Part shown: piece by piece, positions 7,320 through 15,876 of the stretch
Layout: each line of letters starts with the position of its first letter
Numbering within the stretch: the first letter of the stretch is position 1
NCBI GenBank assembly: GCA_945948535.1
Contig: CAMFBN010000013.1
Coordinates: 1 to 55,444 of the forward strand
DNA length: 55,444 nucleotides
Direction of reading: 5' to 3'
DNA from: an uncultured Clostridia bacterium
GTDB taxonomy: Bacteria > Bacillota > Clostridia > Oscillospirales > Oscillospiraceae
Translations under genes and position numbers: made by a program
Notes under the pieces: generated by a model
Seen by the model: the letters and a program-made list of their open reading frames with translations, nothing else
Databases searched by the model: none
What the model was told of the DNA's origin: nothing

Positions 7320-7935
7320 TGACGGTGCAGTATCCTAGTCGGAGTGACCGCTTTCCAGGAAGGGCCTAAAAATCCTTTGAAGGGCACATCGATGAAGTCC
7401 CTGGTGTCTGCTTATTACGCCCAGTTTTGGGTGGATGCTGGGGGTTAAGGATCCAGGGCGCGCTCCAATGGCATGGAGCATACGACCCGGTTTCCGTGGA
7501 GACTTGAACCTTGTGCGACGACGGGTAGAGCCCCGGGAGGGGTCCGATCGCGTACGAATCAGGTATGAACCTGCAAGGCGGTGCACAGAATCGTGTGCTG
7601 CGTGCAGCGTAGCCTGCCTTGAAGTGAACATGCGGGGAAGGGAGACCAGGCCGGATGCCGCTGTGGCCACGGCGGCTCGACTATCGCTCCCGGAAACCAT
7701 GCTTGCAAAAGAGGCTAAGATTGCGGAACATTCCGCCGTGGAAAACACCTAGGCTGTCTGAAAAGGGCAGGCAGGGGATTGCAGTACGGACTCAGTGGCA
7801 ATCGGGTACCCATTATCATGGCGACACTTGGGCGGAGGGATCAAATGGAAACGGCCTGTGCGGCAACGGCAGGTTCCCACCGGTGAAAAACAACCCGACC
7901 TAAGCCGTAAGATTTATCCTGCCTGCTGCCGTCAC
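7320..7935 (+). ncRNA. ole: OLE RNA (ornate, large, extremophilic RNA)
   Basis: About 610 bp with no credible coding frame. The three ORFs that occur here lack ribosome-binding sites, overlap on both strands and are rejected. It has a good promoter, many short complementary segments and runs straight into oapA. OLE RNAs are about 600 nt, are known in anaerobic and extremophilic Firmicutes, and lie just upstream of the gene for the membrane protein OapA beside dxs and related genes; that is exactly the layout here. OLE RNA forms a membrane-associated ribonucleoprotein linked to ethanol, cold and magnesium stress. I identify it by length, context and structure-like sequence; a covariance-model search was not possible. 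The ends are approximate. Confidence 0.82.
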
Positions 7936-7965
7936 CTTTTATTATTCTCAAAAGGAGAATTGTTC

Positions 7966-8547
7966 GTGGCAAAAACCCATTCGGACGCTTCCAAAAAGGA
8001 ACGTTCCCGGACGATCCGCTGGGTCGTCACCGTATTCTTCGTCACCTTAGTTGTTTCCGGCATGATTAGCCTGATCTCCGATGAGGTCATGGCTAGCAGC
8101 GGACTTTTGGCAGCGTTCGCGATCCTGCTGGGCATCGTTTTTTTAGGAATCATCTTCGACATTATCGGCATGGCGGTGGCGACCGCCAGCGAAAAGCCCT
8201 TTCACTCTATGGCGGCCCGGAAGGTGCCCGGCGCTCAGGAGGCCATCCGGCTGCTGCGCAACGCGGAGCGGGTCAGCTCCATCTGCAATGACGTGGTGGG
8301 CGATATCTGCGGTGTGGTTTCCGGCAGCGCCTCGGCAACCATCGCTGCCCTGATTCTGACCCATGTGGACCTTGGCTGGCCCCGGGCGGTGAGTCTGGCA
8401 ATGTCCGCTCTGGTGGCGGGACTGACGGTGGGCGGCAAGGCCATCGGCAAGACCATCGCGGTCAATTCCTGCACGCAGATCGTGCATTTGGTGGGCCGGG
8501 TTCTGCATACGCTGAACCGGTTCAAAAAAAAGAAATCAATACGTTAG
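7966..8547 (+). CDS. oapA: OLE-associated membrane protein OapA
   Basis: A 193-residue integral membrane protein with about four hydrophobic helices (roughly 16-38, 45-68, 108-130 and 137-160) and basic ends (KKERSR at the N-terminus, RFKKKKSIR at the C-terminus) suited to binding RNA near the membrane. It follows the ~600-nt noncoding gene by about 30 nt and precedes dxs by 3 nt, the genomic position known for the OLE RNA partner OapA. GTG 7966 is 8 nt after GGAG; the frame stays open upstream into the RNA gene, but no start there has a ribosome site. Family assignment rests mainly on context and topology. Confidence 0.8.
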   Translation: MAKTHSDASKKERSRTIRWVVTVFFVTLVVSGMISLISDEVMASSGLLAAFAILLGIVFLGIIFDIIGMAVATASEKPFHSMAARKVPGAQEAIRLLRNAERVSSICNDVVGDICGVVSGSASATIAALILTHVDLGWPRAVSLAMSALVAGLTVGGKAIGKTIAVNSCTQIVHLVGRVLHTLNRFKKKKSIR

Positions 8548-8550
8548 GTC

Positions 8551-10422
8551 GTGTCAGATGTGGACATTTTACAGAGAATAAACGGTCATGAGGATCTTGT
8601 GAACCTGGATGACGGTCAGCGCAGCCAGCTCTGCGATGAGATTCGTCAGTTCCTCATTTCCAGTGTCGCCAAAACCGGCGGACATCTGGCCGGGAACTTA
8701 GGCGTGGTAGAGCTGAGCGTCGCCATCGAAACCGTATTTGATACGAATACCGACCGCCTGATATTCGACGTCGGTCACCAGTCTTATGTGCATAAGCTGC
8801 TGACCGGCCGCGAGGCGGGCTTTGCGCGTCTGCGGCAGTACGGCGGCATTTCCGGTTTTCCTAAGCCGGAGGAAAGCGCAACGGACGCTTTTGTTGCCGG
8901 TCACGCATCCAGCTCTGTGTCTATCGCGCTGGGCATGGCCCGGGCGAGAACGCTGCTGCATGAGAATTATGATGTGGTTACCGTCATCGGCGACGGCGCC
9001 CTCACTGGCGGCATGGCCTACGAGGGCCTGAACGACGCCGCCGTCAGCGGCGAACCCATGGTCATCATTGTCAACGACAACAAAATGTCCATCGGCAGAA
9101 ATGTGGGCGGCCTGTCCAGCCACCTGTCCCGGCTGCGCTCCAGTGACAATTATCTGGATGCCAAGCGGACCTACCGCAAGGTGGTGAAGGCCCTTCCCGG
9201 CGGCGACAGAATCTACGCTTTCAGCAGCCATATCAAAAATAAGCTGAAGCGGCTGCTGCTGCCCGCTACGATTTTTGAAAACATGGGCTTTACCTATCTG
9301 GGGCCGGCGGACGGGCACGACCTGCCCAATCTCATATCCCTGCTTACGGCGGCAAAGGAACTGCGGGAGCCGGTAGTGGTTCATGTGGTGACGAAAAAAG
9401 GCAAGGGCTATCCCTTCGCGGAGGCGGACCCCGCCAAATTCCACGGTATCGGCAAATTTGACCCCGTGACCGGCAAAAAGCTGGGAGCCAAGGTGACAAC
9501 CTACTCCGATTCCTTTGGAGAAACCATGATTTCGCTGGCGGAGAGAAACGAAAAGCTCTGCGCCATTACTGCGGCGATGCCTGGCGGCACCGGCCTGCTG
9601 GAATTTCAGAAGCGGTTCCCGAACCGCACCTTCGACGTTGGCATCGCGGAGGAGCACGCTGTGTCCATGGCTGGCGGACTTGCCAAGCAGGGAATGGTGC
9701 CGGTGGTGGCAATTTATTCCACCTTCCTCCAGCGGGGGTTTGACCAGATTATGCAGGACATCGGGCTGCTGCATCTGCACGTGGTGCTGGCCATTGACCG
9801 GGCCGGTCTGGTGGGTGACGACGGCCCCACGCATCACGGCGTGTTTGACGTGGGCTTCCTGCGCCTGGTTCCGGGAATGCGGATTTTGAATCCGGCGAGT
9901 CTGTCTGAGCAGCGGCAGATGCTCCGCTGGGCGGTGGAGGATTATGATGGCCCCATCGCCGTCCGATACCCCAGAGGCTCTGAGGGCAGCTATACCGCCT
10001 GTGATTGGAAGGGACTGGAAGGCCCGATGGTAAAATGCCACCGTACCGGCGGCGATGTGGCGCTGATTACCTATGGTTCTACGCTGCAGACAGTTCTGGA
10101 CGCGGCGGAAGAACTGGCAAAGCAGGGTATTGAAGCCACGGTTTTGCGGCTATTGAGTGTCTGCCCCCTGCCATCGATGCAGGTTGCTGCCTACTTACAG
10201 CCGATCAGCCATGCGGTTGTCGTGGAAGAAACGGCGGCTGGCTCCGGCATTCGTGAGGCTCTGGCCTGGGATTTGGCGAAGCTGTGCCCGAACTGCCGGG
10301 CAGACGGCATCGATCTGGGACGGGATTTTGTGCCCCACGGTTCTTTGAAGGAACTGTATGAGCGCTGCGGGCTGGATGCCGCGTCCATTGCCGCGTATGT
10401 CAGGGAGGTGCTTGCCCGGTGA
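8551..10422 (+). CDS. dxs: 1-deoxy-D-xylulose-5-phosphate synthase
   Basis: Thiamine-diphosphate enzyme that condenses pyruvate and glyceraldehyde 3-phosphate, the first step of the MEP isoprenoid pathway. At 623 residues it is full length. Visible motifs include DVGHQSYVHKLLTGR, GHASSSVSIALG, the ThDP/Mg2+ motif GDGALTGG...NDNKMSI, the transketolase central domain with DVGIAEEHAVSMAGG (catalytic Glu) and DRAGLVGDDGPTHHG. The start is GTG 8551, three bases after the oapA stop. It is followed with a 4-base overlap by tlyA. Together with OLE RNA this is a conserved clostridial cluster. Confidence 0.97.
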   Translation: MSDVDILQRINGHEDLVNLDDGQRSQLCDEIRQFLISSVAKTGGHLAGNLGVVELSVAIETVFDTNTDRLIFDVGHQSYVHKLLTGREAGFARLRQYGGISGFPKPEESATDAFVAGHASSSVSIALGMARARTLLHENYDVVTVIGDGALTGGMAYEGLNDAAVSGEPMVIIVNDNKMSIGRNVGGLSSHLSRLRSSDNYLDAKRTYRKVVKALPGGDRIYAFSSHIKNKLKRLLLPATIFENMGFTYLGPADGHDLPNLISLLTAAKELREPVVVHVVTKKGKGYPFAEADPAKFHGIGKFDPVTGKKLGAKVTTYSDSFGETMISLAERNEKLCAITAAMPGGTGLLEFQKRFPNRTFDVGIAEEHAVSMAGGLAKQGMVPVVAIYSTFLQRGFDQIMQDIGLLHLHVVLAIDRAGLVGDDGPTHHGVFDVGFLRLVPGMRILNPASLSEQRQMLRWAVEDYDGPIAVRYPRGSEGSYTACDWKGLEGPMVKCHRTGGDVALITYGSTLQTVLDAAEELAKQGIEATVLRLLSVCPLPSMQVAAYLQPISHAVVVEETAAGSGIREALAWDLAKLCPNCRADGIDLGRDFVPHGSLKELYERCGLDAASIAAYVREVLAR

Positions 10423-11228
10423 AGGTAAAGAAGAGACTGGATGTCCTGCTCACCGAGCAGGGCTACGCGGACACCCGTTCCAAGGCCCAGGCCATCATCA
10501 TGAGCGGCCTGGTCTATGTGAAAGGACAGAAGGCGGACAAGCCCGGTGTGGCTTATGAGGAAACTGTGGAGCTGGAGGTTCGGGGGGCGGTCTGTCCCTA
10601 CGTCAGCCGGGGCGGATTGAAGCTGGAAAAGGCACTGCGGGATTTCGGCGTGAAGCCGGTGGGCTATGTGTGCAGCGATTCCGGCGCGTCCACCGGCGGC
10701 TTTACGGATTGCCTTCTTCAGCAGGGCGCGAAGAAAGTCTTTGCCATTGACGTGGGCTACGGACAGCTGGACTGGAAAATCCGCAGCGACCCCCGGGTGG
10801 TGGTCATGGAGCGAACCAATATCCGTTATGTCACCCCGGAGCAGCTGGGGGAGCCGCTGGACTTGTCCGTCATTGACGTCAGCTTTATTTCCCTGAGAAT
10901 CGTGCTGCCTGCCATCAAGGCCCTTTTGAAGCCCACGGGTCAGGTTTTGTGCCTGATTAAGCCCCAGTTTGAGGCGGGCAAGGAAAAAGTGGGGAAAAAA
11001 GGCGTCGTCCGGGAAAAAAGCACCCATAAGGAAGTGCTGGACAACTTCGTGGCGCTCGCCAGGGAGCTGCAATTTCAAATCCTCGGCCTGACCTTCTCTC
11101 CGGTGAAGGGGCCGGAGGGCAATATCGAATTTTTGGCGCACCTGAGCCTGGATGCGGCAGAGGGCATCTGCCCGGACACCGCGGACGTGGTGGAGCAGGC
11201 CCACGCCGCGCTGGATAAGGGGGAGTAA
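10419..11228 (+). CDS. tlyA: TlyA family rRNA 2'-O-methyltransferase/hemolysin-like protein
   Basis: A 269-residue two-domain protein. The N-terminal S4 RNA-binding domain (about 5-65) includes RLDVLLTEQGYADTRSKAQA. The FtsJ-like methyltransferase domain (about 66-245) includes SDSGASTGGFTDCLLQQGAK, AIDVGYGQLDWKIR (SAM-binding loop and catalytic region) and LIKPQFEAG. Homologues methylate 16S/23S rRNA ribose positions. GTG 10419 overlaps the dxs stop (GTGA), so translation is coupled. A nadK start follows 3 nt after the stop. Whether it has any haemolysin activity cannot be told from sequence. Confidence 0.93.
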   Translation: MKVKKRLDVLLTEQGYADTRSKAQAIIMSGLVYVKGQKADKPGVAYEETVELEVRGAVCPYVSRGGLKLEKALRDFGVKPVGYVCSDSGASTGGFTDCLLQQGAKKVFAIDVGYGQLDWKIRSDPRVVVMERTNIRYVTPEQLGEPLDLSVIDVSFISLRIVLPAIKALLKPTGQVLCLIKPQFEAGKEKVGKKGVVREKSTHKEVLDNFVALARELQFQILGLTFSPVKGPEGNIEFLAHLSLDAAEGICPDTADVVEQAHAALDKGE

Positions 11229-11231
11229 CCG

Positions 11232-12095
11232 GTGAAAAATGTGATCCTTACTCCCAACCCCTACCGGGACAAGAATTTCCAGACAGTGCGGGAAGCCATG
11301 CGCATTTTGAAGGACGCGGGCATCAGCACCCGCCTGTGCCTGCCCTTTGAGGTGGACCGTTCCTACGAGCTGCCCAAGGATCTGCGTTTTTCCCGGCTGG
11401 ACCGGGAGCTGCCCAACGCGGAAATGGTGATCTGCTTCGGCGGCGACGGCACCATTCTGCACATGGCGAAGGCGGCGACCCGGAAGGGCATCCCCATTCT
11501 GGGGGTCAATATCGGAACCATGGGCTTTATGGCGGAGTTGGAAAGCACGGAGCTGGATAAGCTGACGCAGGTGGCCCGGGTGGAGTATTCCCTTGACAGC
11601 CGCATGATGCTGGACGTGACGGTTCAGCGGGACCGGGACATTCTGTTCCACGACATCTGTCTGAATGACGTGGTGGTCACGAAGGGAGCGGTTGCCCGCA
11701 TTGTGCACCTGTGCGTCAAATGCGACGGCGTGAAAGCCATGGAGTTCGGCGGCGACGGCGTAATTATTTCCACGCCCACCGGTTCCACCGCCTACAGCTA
11801 TTCCGCCGGCGGCCCCATTGTGGAGCCGGAGGCGAAAAATATCATCATTACGCCGATCTGCGCCCATGAGATCGGCAGCCGCTGCATCGTGGCGTCGGAT
11901 AAGCGCGTTGTCAGCGTGGAACAGATTCTGAACGCCCGGCGCAATGCCTACCTGTCCGTGGACGGCGGCAGGGCGATTCGGATGAATATGGGCGATGTGG
12001 CGACCATCAAGAAATCCCATCTGGAAACCCGGCTGGTCCGGCTGAAGGACCGCAGTTTTTACGATGTGGTAAGCTCAAAATTCAACAGGCAGTAG
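11232..12095 (+). CDS. nadK: NAD kinase
   Basis: ATP-dependent kinase making NADP from NAD, 287 residues. It has the catalytic GGDGT motif (FGGDGTILHMAKAA), the GVNIGTMGFMAELE segment, LNDVVVTKGA and the glycine-rich substrate motif GDGVIISTPTGSTAYSYSAG. Start is GTG 11232 right after tlyA, with weak SD. The protein is cytoplasmic. It lies in the isoprenoid/rRNA-methylation/recN operon commonly seen in Clostridia. Confidence 0.95.
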   Translation: MKNVILTPNPYRDKNFQTVREAMRILKDAGISTRLCLPFEVDRSYELPKDLRFSRLDRELPNAEMVICFGGDGTILHMAKAATRKGIPILGVNIGTMGFMAELESTELDKLTQVARVEYSLDSRMMLDVTVQRDRDILFHDICLNDVVVTKGAVARIVHLCVKCDGVKAMEFGGDGVIISTPTGSTAYSYSAGGPIVEPEAKNIIITPICAHEIGSRCIVASDKRVVSVEQILNARRNAYLSVDGGRAIRMNMGDVATIKKSHLETRLVRLKDRSFYDVVSSKFNRQ

Positions 12096-12108
12096 AGGGG
12101 GAAGGGCA

Positions 12109-12561
12109 TTGAAATCGAAACGACAGGCAAAGATCATGGAGATCATCTCCACCACCAATGTGGAGACCCAGGAGCAGCTGCTGGACGCGTTGCGGGAAGC
12201 CGGCTTTAACAGCACCCAGGCAACCATTTCCCGGGACATTAAGGAACTGCGTATTATCAAGGAGCTGACCAGCTTCGGCACCTATCACTATACCGCCGCG
12301 GCAAGAGAGATGCCCGGCACCTTCACGGGACGGCTCAATACCATTTTCCGGGAGTGTGTCACCAGCTTTGACTACGCCCAGAACATCATTGTCATTCACA
12401 CCCTGCCCGGCCTTGCCAATGCCGCCGCTTCGGCGCTGGACACCATGAGCCGCAGCGTGGTGCTGGGCAGTATCGCCGGCGATGACACCGTGTTTATCGT
12501 CATGCGTGATACCAATGCCGCCGCGGCCTTCTGCGGGGAAATCAAGAATCTGCTGAGCTGA
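12109..12561 (+). CDS. argR: Arginine repressor ArgR/AhrC
   Basis: A 150-residue hexameric regulator. The N-terminal winged helix (about 1-68) includes RQAKIMEIISTTNVETQEQL and STQATISRDIKELRIIK. The C-terminal arginine-binding/oligomerisation domain has the conserved NIIVIHTLPGLANAAASALD and GSIAGDDTVFIVMRD (Asp-Asp arginine ligands). The start is a TTG at 12109 after GGGGGAAGGGC. The position between nadK and recN is the usual one in Firmicutes. It would repress arginine biosynthesis and activate catabolism; no ARG box is evident in this window. Confidence 0.95.
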   Translation: MKSKRQAKIMEIISTTNVETQEQLLDALREAGFNSTQATISRDIKELRIIKELTSFGTYHYTAAAREMPGTFTGRLNTIFRECVTSFDYAQNIIVIHTLPGLANAAASALDTMSRSVVLGSIAGDDTVFIVMRDTNAAAAFCGEIKNLLS

Positions 12562-12579
12562 AAAAAGAGGAGAATCGCC

Positions 12580-14226
12580 GTGCTGAGTTTGCTGCATATC
12601 GAAAATATCGCGGTCATTGAGAGCGCGGACATATCTTTTGACCGGGGCTTTAACGTGCTGACCGGCGAAACCGGCGCCGGTAAATCCATTGTGATCGACG
12701 CCATCTCCGCTATTTTGGGCGAACGGGCCTACCGGGACATGATTCGTACCGGTACGGAGCGGGCCGCCGTCCGGGCGGTGTTCACGGGCGTGCCGGAGCT
12801 TGCGTGGTTTGCCGAGAACGGTGTGGAATATGACCCGGAAACCGTGATTTCCCGGGAGATTCATCTGGACGGCAAGAACATCTGCCGGGTCAACGGCAGT
12901 TTAGTCAATGTGACCATTCTGCGCAAGCTGGGCATTCAGCTCATCAACATCCACGGCCAGCACGATTCCGCCGCCCTGTTTGACGAGGAGAATCACCTGA
13001 CTTTTTTGGACAGCTTTGCGGATAATGCCGCTCTGCGTCAGGATTACAGCGGAAAATACGAGGCGGTTGCCAAGCTTCGCCGGGAAATCAACGCGCTTAC
13101 CATGGACGAGGGCGAAAAGCTCCGCCGCATGGAAACGCTGAAATATCAGATTGCCGAAATTGAGAAGGCGGAACTGGAAGTCGGAGAGGACGAGGTTCTG
13201 GAAGAACGCCGCAAGGTGCTCCAGAACGCGGAGAAGCTGAGTAACGGCATGGAAACCGCTGTGGAATGTCTCTACGGCGGCGATGAATCCGACGGCGCGG
13301 CAGGGCTGATGGCCCAGGCGGAATACGCCCTTGCAAGGCTGGCGAAGTTCAGCGATACTTTTTCGGAGCTTCATGACCGGGTATCCGACCTTATGTATCA
13401 GGTGCAGGACGCGGCGGAGGAGATTCGGGATGCCCGGGACAGCCTGAGCTATTCCGCCGACGAGCTGGAGCAGATCGAGTCCCGACTGGACGTGATTCAT
13501 AAGCTGCGCCGGAAATACGGAACGACCTGTGAGGACATTCTTGCCTATCTCGAAAAGGCAAAGGCGGAACTGGATGAAATCGAATTTGCGGACGACCATC
13601 TGGAACGTCTGAAAAAGAACCTGAAAAAGGCGGAAAAGGCGGCCTGGGACGCGGCAAAGGTTCTGCGGGAAAACCGACAGGAAACGGCAAAAACCATGTC
13701 GGCACGGATTCTGACGGAGCTTGCCCAGCTGGATATGCCCCGGGTGCAGTTCTCCTGTGAATTTACGGAAACGGAACTGACTGCCAGCGGCGCGGACGCT
13801 GTGGCCTTCTATATGTCCGCCAACGCCGGCGAAGCGTTGAAGCCTCTGAGCAAGGTGGCTTCCGGCGGTGAGCTGGCCCGCATCATGCTGGCAATGAAGA
13901 ATGTGCTGGCGGAAAAGGATCAGATCGGCACCCTGATTTTTGACGAGGTGGATACCGGTGTGTCCGGCAGAGCGGCCCAGAAGGTGGCGGAGAAGCTGAG
14001 AAGCGTCGCCGCTCACAAGCAGGTACTCTGCGTGACCCATCTGCCCCAGCTGGCGGCCCTTGCAGACACCCATCTGCTGATTACCAAGTCTGAGCGGGAC
14101 GGACGTACCTATACTTCTGTCACGCCCTTGGACAGGGAGGGCCGGAAACGGGAGCTGGCCCGTATCATCGGCGGCACGAATATTACCGAGACGACGCTGA
14201 AGAGCGCGGAGGAAATGCTCCGATAA
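12580..14226 (+). CDS. recN: DNA repair protein RecN
   Basis: SMC-like ATPase acting early in double-strand break repair. At 548 residues it is of normal length. Walker A is GETGAGKS (about 28-35), long coiled-coil segments fill 150-350, the ABC signature SGGELARIMLA lies near 428, and Walker B is LIFDEVDTGVSGRAAQ near 452. GTG 12580 has SD AAAAAGAGGAG. It is the last gene of the dxs operon; a new promoter and T-box follow. Confidence 0.96.
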   Translation: MLSLLHIENIAVIESADISFDRGFNVLTGETGAGKSIVIDAISAILGERAYRDMIRTGTERAAVRAVFTGVPELAWFAENGVEYDPETVISREIHLDGKNICRVNGSLVNVTILRKLGIQLINIHGQHDSAALFDEENHLTFLDSFADNAALRQDYSGKYEAVAKLRREINALTMDEGEKLRRMETLKYQIAEIEKAELEVGEDEVLEERRKVLQNAEKLSNGMETAVECLYGGDESDGAAGLMAQAEYALARLAKFSDTFSELHDRVSDLMYQVQDAAEEIRDARDSLSYSADELEQIESRLDVIHKLRRKYGTTCEDILAYLEKAKAELDEIEFADDHLERLKKNLKKAEKAAWDAAKVLRENRQETAKTMSARILTELAQLDMPRVQFSCEFTETELTASGADAVAFYMSANAGEALKPLSKVASGGELARIMLAMKNVLAEKDQIGTLIFDEVDTGVSGRAAQKVAEKLRSVAAHKQVLCVTHLPQLAALADTHLLITKSERDGRTYTSVTPLDREGRKRELARIIGGTNITETTLKSAEEMLR

Positions 14227-14240
14227 AAACCACAAAAAAC

Positions 14241-14269
14241 TTGACAAATCCGGCTGGATTTGCTAGGAT
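14241..14269 (+). promoter_or_regulatory. Promoter for tyrosine T-box operon
   Basis: TTGACA (14241-14246), a 17-bp spacer and TAGGAT (14264-14269). Transcription from about 14276 would produce the T-box leader. Confidence 0.75.
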
Positions 14270-14277
14270 AGCCGGGT

Positions 14278-14535
14278 AAACACGGTGAAGGGATGAAGTA
14301 AGCGCTTCTTTTTCCCCCAGAGAGCTGCCGGCTGGTGCGAGGCAGCGGGAAAACGCGCCCAAATACCTCCCCGAGTGGCTTTCCTGAAGGGTACAGTAGG
14401 GAAAGACGGGTTCGCCCGATACCGCGAATGGCGTTATTTGACGCCGTGAGGGCATTTTTGCGAGAAAATGCCGAATCAGAGGTGGTACCGCGCATCACTG
14501 CGCCCTCTATCCCGTTGGGATAGAGGGCTTTTTTG
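14278..14535 (+). promoter_or_regulatory. T-box leader, tyrosine specifier (UAC)
   Basis: A full T-box riboswitch, which senses uncharged tRNA. Stem I starts with GGATGAAGTAAGCGC, has the AGAGA bulge region near 14320, and on the 3' side of its specifier loop reads AAATACCTCC; the UAC codon at 14365-14367 specifies tyrosine. The antiterminator T-box sequence GGTGGTACCGCG is at 14481-14492. It can pair to displace the terminator hairpin (14502-14528, stem CCCTCTATCCC/GGGATAGAGGG followed by six T). The specifier agrees with tyrS three genes downstream. The specifier assignment was made by eye. Confidence 0.92.
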
Positions 14536-14556
14536 CATGGAAAAGGAGAGAATACG

Positions 14557-14934
14557 ATGAAATATCCGTGGATTGATGAATATTTGCTTCAAAAGCCGGC
14601 GGTACAGAAGGATTTCAAGGAAGAGTGGGGCTGGTATCGCTATCAGATTGGGGGCAAGCTGTTTGCCGCCGTCTGTCTGGATGAAGCGGGAAAGCCCTAC
14701 TATATCACCCTGAAGCTGGCGCCTGCGGACGGGGATTTTTATCGTCAGCAGTACCCGGACGTTCTGCCGGGGTACTATATGAACAAAGTCCACTGGAATT
14801 CCATCCGGGCGGACGGCGAGGTGCCGGACGCAGTTCTGCGGGATATGTTGGACGAAGCATATGGTCTGATTTTGCATTCCTTCAGCAAAAAGAGGCAGGC
14901 CGCGCTGCTGGCAGGGGAGGAAGGCCATGCTTGA
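14557..14934 (+). CDS. MmcQ/YjbR family protein (CyaY-like fold)
   Basis: A 125-residue protein with the family signature YLLQKPAVQKDFKEEWGWYR, IGGKLFAAVC and a C-terminal LIxHSFSKK. Members have a double-wing fold and are annotated as DNA-binding or of unknown function. ATG 14557 has SD AAAGGAGAG. It is the first gene after the tyrosine T-box and overlaps the next gene by 8 bases. Control by tyrosine charging is therefore likely, but its role with tyrS is unknown. Confidence 0.85.
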   Translation: MKYPWIDEYLLQKPAVQKDFKEEWGWYRYQIGGKLFAAVCLDEAGKPYYITLKLAPADGDFYRQQYPDVLPGYYMNKVHWNSIRADGEVPDAVLRDMLDEAYGLILHSFSKKRQAALLAGEEGHA

Positions 14935-15859
14935 AAAGCCCATGGATGTTCTGACCGTCTTTCCCGTGCGGAAGACGAAGCGGCAGAAGCAGGCCTTTCG
15001 GGACGCGGTGCAGGCATACGCTGCTTCTATCGGGTATGAGAGCCGGGTGGAGACGGGCAGCTTTGGCTGTCAGAACCTGATATTCGGAAACCCCGAGCAG
15101 GCAGACTATCTGGTGACGGCCCACTACGACACCTGCGCCCGGCTGCCCATTCCCAATTTCCTTACACCCTGCAATTTTTGGCTGTTTCTGCTCTGGCAGC
15201 TTGCGCTGATGCTGCTGATTCTGGGCGTGTGTATTTTTGGTGGCCTTGCGGTGGGTTTGCTCACCGGCAGCGGTTCCGCCGGCGTATTGGTCGGGTATCT
15301 TCTGGTCTGGATCCTCCTTGCCCTGATGCTGATTGGCCCGGCGAACCCCAGCAACGCCAACGACAATACCTCCGGCGTAATTACCCTGTTGGAAATCGCC
15401 AAAAGCATGCCGGAAAACCAGCGAAAGCGTGTCTGCTTTGTGCTGTTTGATCTGGAGGAAGCGGGCCTGATCGGTTCGGCTTCCTACCGAAAAGCCCACA
15501 AAGCCCGGACCGACCGGCAAATGGTGCTGAATCTGGACTGTGTGGGCGATGGAGACAATCTGCTGCTGTTTCCCACGAAGAAGCTGAAAAAGGACAGACA
15601 GCGCCTGACCTCCCTGTACAAAGCCTGCGGCTATTTCGGGAAAAAGAGCATTCTGCTCCGGGAGAAGGGCTTTTCCTTCTATCCCTCCGATCAGGCGAAT
15701 TTTCCCTGGGGCATCGGCATCTGCGCGCTGAAAAAGCGGGGAAAGACCCTGTATCTGGGCAGAATCCACACCAATAAGGATACCATTCTGGAACGAACCA
15801 ACGTCAATCTTCTGCGTGCGGCGATCATTACCTACATCTGCCGGGACGCAGCGCAATAA
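14927..15859 (+). CDS. M28-family zinc peptidase with internal membrane segments
   Basis: A 310-residue aminopeptidase-like protein. Candidate zinc ligands are in order: His/Asp in VTAHYDT (about 66-68), Asp in [10 protein letters not shown] (about 147), Glu in [11 protein letters not shown] (about 177), Asp in [10 protein letters not shown] (about 204) and a late His in RIHTNKDT (about 281). Two hydrophobic helices (about 86-110 and 118-135) are inserted between the first and second ligand, where soluble M28 enzymes have a short loop. There is no N-terminal signal. ATG 14927 overlaps the MmcQ gene, and tyrS follows 17 nt later. Substrate unknown; co-control with tyrS suggests supply of amino acids from peptides, which is inference. 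Confidence 0.82.
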   Translation: MLEKPMDVLTVFPVRKTKRQKQAFRDAVQAYAASIGYESRVETGSFGCQNLIFGNPEQADYLVTAHYDTCARLPIPNFLTPCNFWLFLLWQLALMLLILGVCIFGGLAVGLLTGSGSAGVLVGYLLVWILLALMLIGPANPSNANDNTSGVITLLEIAKSMPENQRKRVCFVLFDLEEAGLIGSASYRKAHKARTDRQMVLNLDCVGDGDNLLLFPTKKLKKDRQRLTSLYKACGYFGKKSILLREKGFSFYPSDQANFPWGIGICALKKRGKTLYLGRIHTNKDTILERTNVNLLRAAIITYICRDAAQ

Positions 15860-15876
15860 GAAGAAAGGAAACGAAC

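Noticed and set aside
7435..7903. Three overlapping ORFs (plus 7435-7752, plus 7655-7903, minus 7335-7748) as genes
   Set aside because: They lie inside the OLE RNA, lack ribosome sites, overlap each other on both strands and have no recognisable domains.
10191..12020. A 609-residue minus-strand ORF
   Set aside because: Antisense shadow of tlyA and nadK caused by GC-biased codon use.
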